A stretch of DNA of 32,993 nt, taken from the NCBI GenBank assembly GCA_946405805.1, contig CAMJIL010000025.1, positions 1-32,993 of the forward strand, in the 5' to 3' direction. Of this stretch, positions 8,247-15,645 are shown piece after piece. The stretch comes from an uncultured Prevotellaceae bacterium (GTDB taxonomy: Bacteria > Bacteroidota > Bacteroidia > Bacteroidales > Bacteroidaceae). A program made the position numbers and the translations under genes. The notes under the pieces are model-generated. The model saw nothing but the letters and a program-made list of their open reading frames with translations. It had not been told where the DNA came from and did no database searches. Position 1 is the first letter of the stretch; each line of letters begins with the position of its first letter.

Positions 8247-8810
8247 TTACTGCTTCTTGCCGGTAAGAGTGGTTTCGATAGGGAATGGCATGTTGCCAAT
8301 GCTGTAGTTGTTCACGATGTTAGCATTGGTGCCGTCTGTCTTAACCTCGATACTTGTGGTAATTGTGTTGTTGTTAAAGATGTAATCACCATCCATTCCT
8401 GTTCCGGAAGTGGGGACAGACTTGATGTGTATGGCCATGGTGCCGTCGGCATATTCCTTATAATAAGAGCCCTTGGCGGTATTGTACGGAATGTTTCTGA
8501 TGGTGTATTTACCAATAGTGAGGTCGCCCATGATAGTGGCTTTCAACTCATATTCAGGAACGATGACGTCGATAGTGTTGTCATTATTCTTGAGAACCTG
8601 ATAGAGAATCGTGGAATGATATTCATAGGTGCCCCCGACGAGAACCTTGTTGTCTCCCACGAAAAGGGACAGATTTTCGTTGGTGACTTTGATTGTATCA
8701 TGTTCGACAACTCTCAAGGTGTCAGTAGTCGTCTCAGGCATGTGAACATTATCCTGTGTACAGCTTCCTAAAAAGGCAAAAATTGCCCAAATAAATAGTA
8801 TGTTGCGCAT
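8247..8810 (-). CDS. Calycin-like beta-barrel lipoprotein
   Basis: The 187-residue protein starts with a lipoprotein signal (MRNILFIWAIFAFLGSC, Cys17). Residues 50-180 form a single calycin/lipocalin-like domain as found in many Bacteroidota lipoproteins. Key stretches are VIVPEYELKATIMGDLTIG, GSYYKEYADG and SIGNMPFPI. The same stretches recur in the divergent neighbour at 8972-10000 (VVIPAYSLAGTPMGDLEVG, GGYFKDYSQDG, TPGSMPFPI), so the two are paralogues. It is the first gene of the leftward hmuY-hmuR unit. A role in binding haem or another hydrophobic ligand is plausible from context but not shown by the sequence. Confidence 0.75.
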   Translation of the reverse strand: MRNILFIWAIFAFLGSCTQDNVHMPETTTDTLRVVEHDTIKVTNENLSLFVGDNKVLVGGTYEYHSTILYQVLKNNDNTIDVIVPEYELKATIMGDLTIGKYTIRNIPYNTAKGSYYKEYADGTMAIHIKSVPTSGTGMDGDYIFNNNTITTSIEVKTDGTNANIVNNYSIGNMPFPIETTLTGKKQ

Positions 8811-8842
8811 TTTTGATGTTGTTCTTTGAAAAAATGATGTTG

Positions 8843-8850
8843 CAAAGGTA
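8843..8850 (-). promoter_or_regulatory. -7 element for the haem operon
   Basis: Read leftward this is TACCTTTG, a perfect Bacteroidota -7 box, giving a start site near 8836, about 26 bases before the ATG at 8810. The matching TTTG about 19 bases upstream is degenerate and overlaps the inverted repeat at 8870-8893, which suggests activator or repressor control. Confidence 0.65.
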
Positions 8851-8869
8851 CAAATTTTTTGTGAAATTT

Positions 8870-8893
8870 AAAATACTGACATTTAAGTATTTT
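8870..8893. promoter_or_regulatory. Inverted repeat, candidate operator between divergent calycin-like genes
   Basis: AAAATACT (8870-8877) and AGTATTTT (8886-8893) are perfect 8-base arms around GACATTTA. The site overlaps the rightward TTTG box (8891-8894) and the place expected for the leftward -33 box, so one protein could control both promoters. An iron- or haem-responsive repressor is a guess from gene content. Confidence 0.5.
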
Positions 8894-8920
8894 GAAATAT
8901 GATACTTTTTTGTACCTTTG
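8891..8920 (+). promoter_or_regulatory. Promoter for the calycin-like gene at 8972
   Basis: TTTG (8891-8894), an 18-base spacer, then TACCTTTG (8913-8920) followed by GCACCCG-like sequence. Start of transcription is expected near 8927, leaving an AT-rich leader of about 45 bases. Confidence 0.75.
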
Positions 8921-8971
8921 CACCCGAATTTTGTTGTTTAATTAAATAAAAATGTAACAAATTATTCAAAA

Positions 8972-10000
8972 ATGAAAAGAATTTTTACTTTTTTTGCTGC
9001 TCTGGCGGTAACAATGGTTGCATTTGCTCAGATGCATGGTCCGATGCGTTTTGTTGGTGATGCAACATTTAGCGCTATGGGTGCAAGCAAAGAGCAGAAG
9101 AAAGACACATTGGTTGTAGAAATGGGTAACAAAAGTGCCGGTACTTCCGACAAAATCACAATCCCAGACATGGTTTATTCACCAAATATGGTGATAAAGT
9201 CATTCACTGTGGATGGATTGGCTTACACGATGGTGGGCCAGTATCCAAACATGTATTTTGAATGGAGCACAGATAACTTTTCTACCACTACCATCGGTAC
9301 AGACGGCCAGGAGAAGCAAGTTTCCGGAAAGTTGAATGCCCAGTATTACCACACCTCAGGCAAATTTGCTGTTACAGTAGAGTTTACCTATGGTGCTGCA
9401 CCTCATTCAATGACTTACATTTGTGAGAGCGCATTCTACCTGAAGTCAACATCTATGCCACTTACTGTTAACGTGCTGAGTACTGACTATACTCCAGCCG
9501 CAAACGTGGAATATCAGACCCGTAAGTATGAAGAAGGTGATGTGGAGAAACTGGATGTTGTAATTCCTGCTTATAGCCTCGCTGGTACTCCTATGGGAGA
9601 TCTGGAAGTTGGTGGCTATACCGTATGCGGCCTTACCTATGATGAGACCTTGGGCGGTTACTTCAAGGACTATAGCCAGGATGGTCTGACAGTACATCTC
9701 AAGACATATCCTACAAAGGGACAGGGACTTGATGGCGACTATGCTCTTGCGGCAGAGGGTACTACACTCTTTGTGCAGTATAAGGGTAATAATGTTGTTT
9801 ATGTAGAGAATAACTTTACACCAGGCTCAATGCCATTCCCAATCCTTGCCACATCGGGAGAAAAACAGACAACAGATGTGAAGGCTGTGGAAGCAGAAGA
9901 GACACAGCCGGCTGTCAAGTCATACAAGAGAATAGAAAACGGCAAACTTGTCATCATCAAGGCTGACAAGAAGTACAATAGCGTTGGACAACAGCTTTAG
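8972..10000 (+). CDS. Secreted protein with two tandem calycin-like domains
   Basis: The 342-residue protein has a cleavable signal peptide (MKRIFTFFAALAVTMVAFAQ). Residues about 28-155 and 156-295 look like two successive calycin-like beta-barrels. The second closely resembles the lipoprotein encoded on the other side of the shared promoter (shared MGDL, GxYxKxY, GDY and GxMPFPI positions). There is no lipobox Cys. After a linker rich in Glu and Ala (300-318) the protein ends in SYKRIENGKLVIIKADKKYN and SVGQQL. Terminal segments of this kind recur in Prevotella secreted proteins and may be a sorting signal. Its last 44 bases overlap the end of nadD on the other strand. Function unknown; haem or iron linkage is by context only. 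Confidence 0.78.
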   Translation: MKRIFTFFAALAVTMVAFAQMHGPMRFVGDATFSAMGASKEQKKDTLVVEMGNKSAGTSDKITIPDMVYSPNMVIKSFTVDGLAYTMVGQYPNMYFEWSTDNFSTTTIGTDGQEKQVSGKLNAQYYHTSGKFAVTVEFTYGAAPHSMTYICESAFYLKSTSMPLTVNVLSTDYTPAANVEYQTRKYEEGDVEKLDVVIPAYSLAGTPMGDLEVGGYTVCGLTYDETLGGYFKDYSQDGLTVHLKTYPTKGQGLDGDYALAAEGTTLFVQYKGNNVVYVENNFTPGSMPFPILATSGEKQTTDVKAVEAEETQPAVKSYKRIENGKLVIIKADKKYNSVGQQL

Positions 10001-10472
10001 GAACAAACGGTGAGATGTCTGCCCCTTGAGCTATCATCTCCCTTATCATAGTTGACGAGATAGGTATCTCCCCATTTCTTGGGTAGGTACCTATTTCATA
10101 TTGCCACACTATATCCTTCCAATGTCTCCAGCGCTCCAGGCGCTTCCAGTTGTCACCACCAAGGATGAGGATAAACTCGTCATTGGGATAGTCGGCCTTC
10201 AGGTGCTGCAGAGTGGTCCACGTATAAGACGGCTGAGGGAGAGAGAGCTCATAATCCTTCGCTATAAGACGTGGTTCGTCAGCCAATGCCTGCTCTACAA
10301 GATGGTATCTCTCCTCAGCATCAGGGAGGGCTCTGCCAACCTTGAGAGGGTTCTGCGGACTGACCATAAACCACACTTCATCGAGACGCTTGTGTTCAAG
10401 CATCCATTTGCCTATGGCAATATGTCCGTTATGAATGGGATTAAAAGACCCCCCAAAAAGTCCTATTCGCAT
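9957..10472 (-). CDS. nadD: Nicotinate-nucleotide adenylyltransferase
   Basis: This cytoplasmic enzyme joins nicotinate mononucleotide and ATP to give deamido-NAD. The 171-residue protein begins MRIGLFGGSFNPIHNGH, which holds the nucleotidyltransferase GSFxPxHxGH motif, continues with ILILGGDNW and ends with the second signature ISSTMIREMI (137-146). It is a little shorter than most NadD proteins, and its end is RYCTSCQP rather than a longer helix. The last 44 bases overlap the 3' end of the convergent calycin-like gene, so the tail may have been altered by that overlap. The start codon is part of an 11-base palindromic arm shared with the next gene. Confidence 0.9.
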   Translation of the reverse strand: MRIGLFGGSFNPIHNGHIAIGKWMLEHKRLDEVWFMVSPQNPLKVGRALPDAEERYHLVEQALADEPRLIAKDYELSLPQPSYTWTTLQHLKADYPNDEFILILGGDNWKRLERWRHWKDIVWQYEIGTYPRNGEIPISSTMIREMIAQGADISPFVPKAVVQRYCTSCQP

Positions 10473-10510
10473 ACAATAAACAAACGAATGATACGTTCAT
10501 TTATTGTATG
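10470..10510. promoter_or_regulatory. Palindrome spanning both divergent start codons
   Basis: CATACAATAAA (10470-10480) and TTTATTGTATG (10500-10510) are perfect 11-base arms with a 19-base spacer. The outer trinucleotides are the ATG codons of nadD and of the WecA-like gene. Only 35 bases separate the two genes, so their promoters must lie inside or overlap the opposite coding region. Confidence 0.55.
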
Positions 10511-11632
10511 GAAGATATTACGATAATATTACTACTGGCCTCTGGCTTATCCCTTATTTTCACACTGCTTGTTACTCCAAGGGTTGTAAGAGTGGCTCAC
10601 GTTTTGAAATTGTACGACCTCCCCGATGGTGAGAGGAAGATACACAAGTTACCCATTCCCCGCCTTGGCGGCATGATGTTTCTGCCTATCATGATGGTGA
10701 CGATGACTATCATTGTTGTGGTGCTGATGAGGTTGGGGATGTACGAGAAATTATGCGCAAACCTCAGCATGGAGCATTGGATGGCTTTTATTGCCGGTGG
10801 TATGATGTTGTTTAGTATTGGATTGTTTGACGATATAAAGAGAGTGCCATATAAACTGAAGTTTTCCATTCAGATGTTTACGGGCATCCTGATGTGTATA
10901 TCAGGATTGTGGATAGCAGATATGGCACATGTCTTCTTTATTGACGAAGTGCCTTGGTGGTTTGGTATGCCATTGACGATATTGACGGTAGTGTATGTTA
11001 CAAATGCCATGAACCTCATTGATGGTATCGACGGCTTGTCGTCAGGACTCAGCATAATAGCTTTGATATGCATAACATTCCTGTTTGTCATAACAGAACA
11101 GTATTTCTGGGCCCTTTGCTCAGCATCGCTGTTGGGAGTGGTATGCGGATTCTTCTACTATAATGTCTTTGGAAAGAAGGATAAGACATTCATGGGTGAT
11201 GCCGGCAGTCTTACCCTGGGCTTTACACTTTGCTTCCTGTTGCTACACTTTTGGCAGCGCAACCCCGTATGGAATCCAGCAATGCACAATATTGGCATTG
11301 TGGCAGTCAGTACACTCATAATACCGCTGTTTGACGTTACCCGTGTTACATTAAGCCGTCTGCGTGACCATCGTCCAGCCTTCATGCCAGACAAGAACCA
11401 CATCCATCACAAACTGATGCGTGCTGGTCTGGGCACACGTATGACAATGGTAACACTGCTACTGTTGCAGATAGGTTTTATAGTGGTGAACTATCTCGTA
11501 GCATCGTTTATGTCACAGACACTGATGGTGGTAGCAGATATAGTACTCTTCACCTTGATGCATATAATAATCAATTGCTTCATCTATCGGAATGTAGGCC
11601 GTGAAGACATTGAGTGGAAGAGAATCTTTTGA
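10508..11632 (+). CDS. Polyprenyl-phosphate sugar-1-phosphate transferase (WecA/MraY family)
   Basis: This 374-residue integral membrane protein has about ten or eleven hydrophobic segments. Family motifs are present in order: PRLGG (51-55), GLFDDIKR in the first cytoplasmic acidic loop, NAMNLIDGIDGLSSG, GDAGSLTLGF and the C-terminal DKNHIHHKL. The HIHH motif is typical of WecA-type enzymes, which move GlcNAc-1-phosphate or a similar sugar to undecaprenyl phosphate to begin a surface glycan, rather than of MraY. The exact sugar cannot be read from the sequence. The gene is followed after 37 bases by relA and may be co-transcribed with it. Confidence 0.88.
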   Translation: MEDITIILLLASGLSLIFTLLVTPRVVRVAHVLKLYDLPDGERKIHKLPIPRLGGMMFLPIMMVTMTIIVVVLMRLGMYEKLCANLSMEHWMAFIAGGMMLFSIGLFDDIKRVPYKLKFSIQMFTGILMCISGLWIADMAHVFFIDEVPWWFGMPLTILTVVYVTNAMNLIDGIDGLSSGLSIIALICITFLFVITEQYFWALCSASLLGVVCGFFYYNVFGKKDKTFMGDAGSLTLGFTLCFLLLHFWQRNPVWNPAMHNIGIVAVSTLIIPLFDVTRVTLSRLRDHRPAFMPDKNHIHHKLMRAGLGTRMTMVTLLLLQIGFIVVNYLVASFMSQTLMVVADIVLFTLMHIIINCFIYRNVGREDIEWKRIF

Positions 11633-11669
11633 TAATGCATAATTCATAATTCATAATTGGGTTGACTCG

Positions 11670-13865
11670 ATGTTTTTCACACAGGACGAGAAAATACGGG
11701 CTTTGGAACTCTATCGGCAGTTATACCACGAGTTAGATGGTGTGCTGAAGGATGCTGATGTCCGTCGTGTGAAGGATATATTGTCGAAGGCTGTTGCAGA
11801 AGGGAACATACAACGTGATGCCTTCGGACTCAATCCTATTCTGATGAGTCTGGAGACAGCATGGCTGGCAGTTAGCGAAATCGGTGTACGTCGTGATGCC
11901 GTAATTGCCATAATGCTATGCTCTATTTCTAAGGGAAATGATATAACACCAGAAGAGTTAGAGAAGAATTTCGGAGAACCTGTCGCACGCATTATGCGAG
12001 GGCTCGAAAATATCCAGCAGCTATACAGAAAGAATACGGTAGTAGAGACAGAGAATTTCCGTAACCTTCTCTTCTCGCTGGCAGAGGATGTGCGAGTGAT
12101 ACTCATTATGATTGCCGATCGTCTCAACCTCATGCGCCAGATAAGAGATGCTGAGCAGGACGAATTGAGACGCAGGGTTAGTGAGGAGAGTATGTTCCTA
12201 TATGCCCCATTGGCACATAAACTGGGTCTCTATAGGTTGAAGTCGGAACTGGAAGATCTTTCTTTGAAATATACGGAGCATGATGCCTACTACCACATCA
12301 AGGATAAGCTGAACGAGACAAAGGCAAGCCGTGATGCATATATAGAACGTTTTATCGGACCTATCAGCGAGCGCTTGCAGGAGGCCGGTCTGAAATTCCA
12401 TATCAAGGGCCGCACGAAATCCATTCACTCCATTTGGCAGAAGATGAGGAAGCAACGCTGTCCCTTTGAGGGAGTGTATGACCTCTTCGCTATCCGCATA
12501 ATCCTTGACAGCCCTCTTGAGAAGGAGAAGATGCAATGCTGGCAGGCTTTTGCCATAGTGACGTCTATGTACCAGCCCAACCCGAAGCGATTGAGGGACT
12601 GGGTTAGTGTGCCAAAGACAAATGGCTACGAGAGTCTTCATATCACCGTTGTAGGTCCGGAGCAGAAATGGGTGGAGGTGCAGATACGCACAGAACGCAT
12701 GGACGAAGTGGCAGAACGTGGTGTCGCTGCACATTGGCGCTATAAAGGCATTAAGAGTGACTCGGGGCTTGATCAGTGGCTTAGCAATATCCGCACTATG
12801 CTTGAGGCAAGTGAGGGAACAGAAAGTATCGACCAGTTCAAGATGGAACTGTATGAAGATGAGGTGTTCGTCTTCACTCCCAAGGGAGATATATACAAAT
12901 TCCCACGTGGTGCCACAGTACTCGACTTCGCATATCGCATACACTCCAAGGTTGGCAACACCTGCACAGGAGCACGCATCAACGGCAGAGCAGTGCCATT
13001 GCGTCATCAGCTGAAGAGCGGTGACCAGGTAGAGATACTCACGGCATCAAAACAGCAGCCCAAGCAGGCGTGGCTCAATATCGTTAAGACATCGCATGCC
13101 AGGGGAAAGATACGCCAGGCCCTCAACGAGGCACGTTCTCAGGAAAGAGTCCTGGGAAGAGAGATGCTTGAGCGAAAGCTGAAAAACCATAAGATGGAGC
13201 TGGATGAGAATATCCTCCATCCGCTTATCCGAAAGCTCGGCATAAAGGAAGCCGGTGACTTCTACATCCAGATAGCAAGAGGCGAACTCGATTCCACCCA
13301 CGTCATAGACCTCTATGCCGAATTACTTCAGAAGAGTACGGACACTCCAGCAACTCCAACAGAGAGCGCTTCAAACTTTATATTAGATACAGCAAGCATC
13401 AATAGCGAAAATATAAAGGATGACGTGCTGATAATAGACAGGAAGCTGACCGGTGTCGATTACCACTTGTCACGCTGCTGCAATCCTATCTATGGAGACC
13501 CCGTATTCGGCTTCGTTAGTGTTTCGGGAGGCATAAAGATTCATCGCCTCGACTGCCCTAATGCACCAGAACTCCAGAGCCGTTATCCTTATCGCATAGT
13601 AAAGGCAAAATGGAGCGGGAAAGGTGGCTCGACATACGCTGTGACGTTACGTCTTGTGGGAAATGATGACATCGGTATCATCAGTAATGTCACCAGCATC
13701 ATACATAAAGAGGATAAGCTGACCCTTCGGGCAATAAATATCAGTTCAAGCGATAATCTCTTCTGCGGGAATGTAACCATCCTTGTAGATGATACAGTCC
13801 AGCTCGAAGACCTGATAAAGAAGCTGCAAGGCGTCAAGGGTATAAAACAAGTGACGAGGCAATAA
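11670..13865 (+). CDS. relA: RelA/SpoT-family (p)ppGpp synthetase with degenerate hydrolase domain
   Basis: The 731-residue protein has the long RSH layout. In the N-terminal region the HD hydrolase motif, normally L-H-D, is replaced by MLCSISKG (82-89), although IADRLNLMR (148-156) is kept, so hydrolysis is probably lost. The synthetase domain (about 235-345) retains GRTKSIHSIWQKM, YDLFAIRII, NGYESLHITV and VEVQIRTERMDE. A TGS domain follows (about 398-460, VFTPKGDIYKFPRGATVLDF), then a Cys-containing module LSRCCNPIYGD and a C-terminal ACT domain (about 655-731). It should make (p)ppGpp from GTP/GDP and ATP under starvation. Bacteroidota usually keep a second, bifunctional RSH elsewhere. 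A CATAATT word array lies in the short gap upstream. Confidence 0.9.
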   Translation: MFFTQDEKIRALELYRQLYHELDGVLKDADVRRVKDILSKAVAEGNIQRDAFGLNPILMSLETAWLAVSEIGVRRDAVIAIMLCSISKGNDITPEELEKNFGEPVARIMRGLENIQQLYRKNTVVETENFRNLLFSLAEDVRVILIMIADRLNLMRQIRDAEQDELRRRVSEESMFLYAPLAHKLGLYRLKSELEDLSLKYTEHDAYYHIKDKLNETKASRDAYIERFIGPISERLQEAGLKFHIKGRTKSIHSIWQKMRKQRCPFEGVYDLFAIRIILDSPLEKEKMQCWQAFAIVTSMYQPNPKRLRDWVSVPKTNGYESLHITVVGPEQKWVEVQIRTERMDEVAERGVAAHWRYKGIKSDSGLDQWLSNIRTMLEASEGTESIDQFKMELYEDEVFVFTPKGDIYKFPRGATVLDFAYRIHSKVGNTCTGARINGRAVPLRHQLKSGDQVEILTASKQQPKQAWLNIVKTSHARGKIRQALNEARSQERVLGREMLERKLKNHKMELDENILHPLIRKLGIKEAGDFYIQIARGELDSTHVIDLYAELLQKSTDTPATPTESASNFILDTASINSENIKDDVLIIDRKLTGVDYHLSRCCNPIYGDPVFGFVSVSGGIKIHRLDCPNAPELQSRYPYRIVKAKWSGKGGSTYAVTLRLVGNDDIGIISNVTSIIHKEDKLTLRAINISSSDNLFCGNVTILVDDTVQLEDLIKKLQGVKGIKQVTRQ

Positions 13866-13930
13866 GATTCGTGGAACTTGAAACCTGAAACTTGAAACCT
13901 GAAACCTGAAACTTGAAACCTGTATTTAGG
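13866..13930. repeat. CTTGAAACCTGAAA array
   Basis: About seven tandem CTTGAAAC/CCTGAAA words (13875-13922) fill the gap between the convergent relA and acetylesterase genes. Related words occur at 1914-1947, 3541-3570, 5253-5281, 8206-8240 and 25618-25690. Confidence 0.85.
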
Positions 13931-14953
13931 TTACTTCCACTTTGCGTTTTCTCTCATTATGAACTGTATCTTTGACTTCTTAGGCAGTTGAGGCTTCTGC
14001 CATTCTCCTCCAAGAATCTGTATTGTAACGGTTTGCTGCTGCCCCTTCGCTTGTGATGCTGCTACAGCATCTTCCAGCGACATGAAATCACCACGTCCCT
14101 TGCTGTCAACGGTATAGTCGGCATCACAACGGTATTTCTTCAGCAGCGGAATTTCTTCGCACAAAGCATCTGCCAACAATTTTGCTACCACATGGGCACC
14201 ATAGACGTTATAGTGTGTATTGTCCTGTCGTCCTTCCGGAACGCTTGGCTCCTCACCAGGCTTGAACCACATGTGTAGCTTCTTCGACGCCTCTGTGCCC
14301 AAACCTTGTTCCAAGTCGTGAGTAATCTTGTTGGCATCAACAAAATGAACATTCATGCGCTCTGCAACATCACGAGGTGCCACGCGATATAATCCGTGGG
14401 TGTCGATGAGAGTATCGCCCTCCACCATCTTCACTCCGTCCTTAAATGTTGTAGTGCGGAGTTTTTCGTCATCATCATTCTGCGGAACACTCGTGAAGAA
14501 ATTACGACGTACCACGCAGTTCATCAAAACAGGAATGCCACCATGCTCACGAGTCTCTCGTACATAGCGTGCCAGCATATAGTCGAAGGTAGAACCTGGG
14601 TCGGTATGGCGCTTCTCTCCAGGCTTTTCGTCGTTATGTCCGAATTGTATTATGACATAGTCGCCAGGCTTCATCTTCTCCAACACCTTTGTCCAGCGGC
14701 CTTCATTAAAGAAACTGATTGACGAACGTCCGTTGACAGCATGATTGTCGATGCGGACATCATCCGTAAAGTAACACTGCAGGGCCATCCCCCAGCCACG
14801 TTCTTTCTTGTTGTTAGAAATGTCTTTATTGGCAGCAGTAGAGTCGCCAATGACAAAGATGGTAGTTGTCTTTTCAGAATCAGCAGAAGTGAGTGCTATT
14901 GTCACGATTGCAGTAAGGAAAAGACTGCATAGAGAAGAAAAAAAATGTTTCAT
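13931..14953 (-). CDS. Rhamnogalacturonan acetylesterase-like SGNH hydrolase (CE12) with C-terminal CE8-like stub
   Basis: From the ATG at 14951-14953 the protein has 340 residues with a signal peptide (MKHFFSSLCSLFLTAIVTIA). SGNH blocks are clear: Ser38 in VIGDSTAAN, HAVNGRSS (block II), Asn107 in IQFGHND, and Asp244/His247 in DNTHYNVYG. It should remove acetyl groups from rhamnogalacturonan in the periplasm or outside. The last 60 residues, from ADYTVDSKGRGDFMSLEDAV, resemble the first strands of a pectinesterase (compare VSADGKGDFSTVQGAM in the 316-1815 protein) but stop before any catalytic motif. This may be the remnant of a CE12-CE8 fusion. An upstream in-frame ATG (14989) is less likely because it precedes the signal peptide. 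Confidence 0.85.
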   Translation of the reverse strand: MKHFFSSLCSLFLTAIVTIALTSADSEKTTTIFVIGDSTAANKDISNNKKERGWGMALQCYFTDDVRIDNHAVNGRSSISFFNEGRWTKVLEKMKPGDYVIIQFGHNDEKPGEKRHTDPGSTFDYMLARYVRETREHGGIPVLMNCVVRRNFFTSVPQNDDDEKLRTTTFKDGVKMVEGDTLIDTHGLYRVAPRDVAERMNVHFVDANKITHDLEQGLGTEASKKLHMWFKPGEEPSVPEGRQDNTHYNVYGAHVVAKLLADALCEEIPLLKKYRCDADYTVDSKGRGDFMSLEDAVAASQAKGQQQTVTIQILGGEWQKPQLPKKSKIQFIMRENAKWK

Positions 14954-15007
14954 ATTGATGATAATGTAATAGTAGTAATGTGGGGTCAATGCTCGTGCAA
15001 ACCGAAG

Positions 15008-15130
15008 GCAATCAAGCTTGTTTGAATTGCTGAGGTGCAGCCGAGTATCGCAGCCAGAGTAAATCTCTGTTTAAGAGATTGCATCTTAAACGTTCAGTTT
15101 TAGATGCTTATCGAGTTTTTTAATCTCGAT
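15008..15130 (-). ncRNA. Hairpin-rich 5' leader of the acetylesterase gene
   Basis: Four consecutive stem-loops are visible: 15008-15030 (GCAATCAA with one bulge), 15062-15080 (perfect 7-base stem AATCTCT, 5-base loop), 15081-15107 (11-base stem GCATCTTAAAC with one mismatch), and 15110-15130 (ATCGAG stem). Between the first and second lies a duplicated GCAGCC motif. The block sits between a good leftward promoter (15140-15171) and the ATG at 14953, so it should be transcribed as a leader of about 180 bases. It could be a cis-regulatory RNA or a dispersed structured repeat. I do not recognise an established riboswitch. Confidence 0.45.
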
Positions 15131-15139
15131 TTCTGGATG

Positions 15140-15171
15140 CAAAGGTACAAAAAAACGAGTGAACCACCAAA
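15140..15171 (-). promoter_or_regulatory. Promoter for the acetylesterase transcript
   Basis: Leftward TTTG (15168-15171), 20 bases, TACCTTTG (15140-15147). It lies between the ridA stop and the hairpin-rich leader. Confidence 0.7.
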
Positions 15172-15228
15172 TATTACTAAATAAATTTGTGTATTCACTC
15201 GTTTAACCCAAATTGGCAACAGATGCAG

Positions 15229-15609
15229 CTAATCTGCTGCACCTATTGCCTCGATTTCTATCAAGGCCCCTTTTGGCAACGTTTTTACTGCTACGGCAGA
15301 GCGGGCAGGGTAGGGCTCGGAAAAGAATTCTGCATAGATGGCATTCATATCGGAAAAGTCTTCCATATTCGTCAGGAAAACAGTTGTCTTCACAACATCG
15401 TTTATCGTGAGGCCTGCCTCTTCAAAAATGGCTTTGATGTTGTTGAGCGCTTGACGTGTCTGCACCCTGATGTCGCCAGATACTATGCTGCCAGTTGCGG
15501 GAGAGGTGGGTATTTGACCAGAAACGAACAATAGGTTTCCCACCTTAATGGCTTGACTGTAAGGCCCGATAGCAGCAGGGGCTTGCGATGTGGAAATAAC
15601 TTTTTTCAT
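15229..15609 (-). CDS. ridA: RidA family reactive enamine/imine deaminase
   Basis: The 126-residue protein hydrolyses 2-aminoacrylate and related enamines released by PLP enzymes, protecting other PLP enzymes in the cytoplasm. Signatures are [11 protein letters not shown] near the N terminus, [14 protein letters not shown] with the substrate-binding Arg103, and the C-terminal IEIEAIG with Glu118 and Glu120. Length is normal. It sits 36 bases after cysK on the same strand. That fits, since PLP enzymes of cysteine and serine metabolism generate 2-aminoacrylate. Confidence 0.93.
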   Translation of the reverse strand: MKKVISTSQAPAAIGPYSQAIKVGNLLFVSGQIPTSPATGSIVSGDIRVQTRQALNNIKAIFEEAGLTINDVVKTTVFLTNMEDFSDMNAIYAEFFSEPYPARSAVAVKTLPKGALIEIEAIGAAD

Positions 15610-15645
15610 CTTTCTTTTCCGAGATATTGATAGAATGATTCTTCT

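Noticed and set aside
8226..8771. 181-codon open frame on the plus strand starting MKLET
   Set aside because: It is antisense to the calycin-like lipoprotein. The MKLET start is only the CTTGAAAC word.
12198..13007. 269-codon open frame on the minus strand
   Set aside because: It is antisense to the intact relA synthetase and TGS region. The product resembles no family, and relA codon use explains the open frame.
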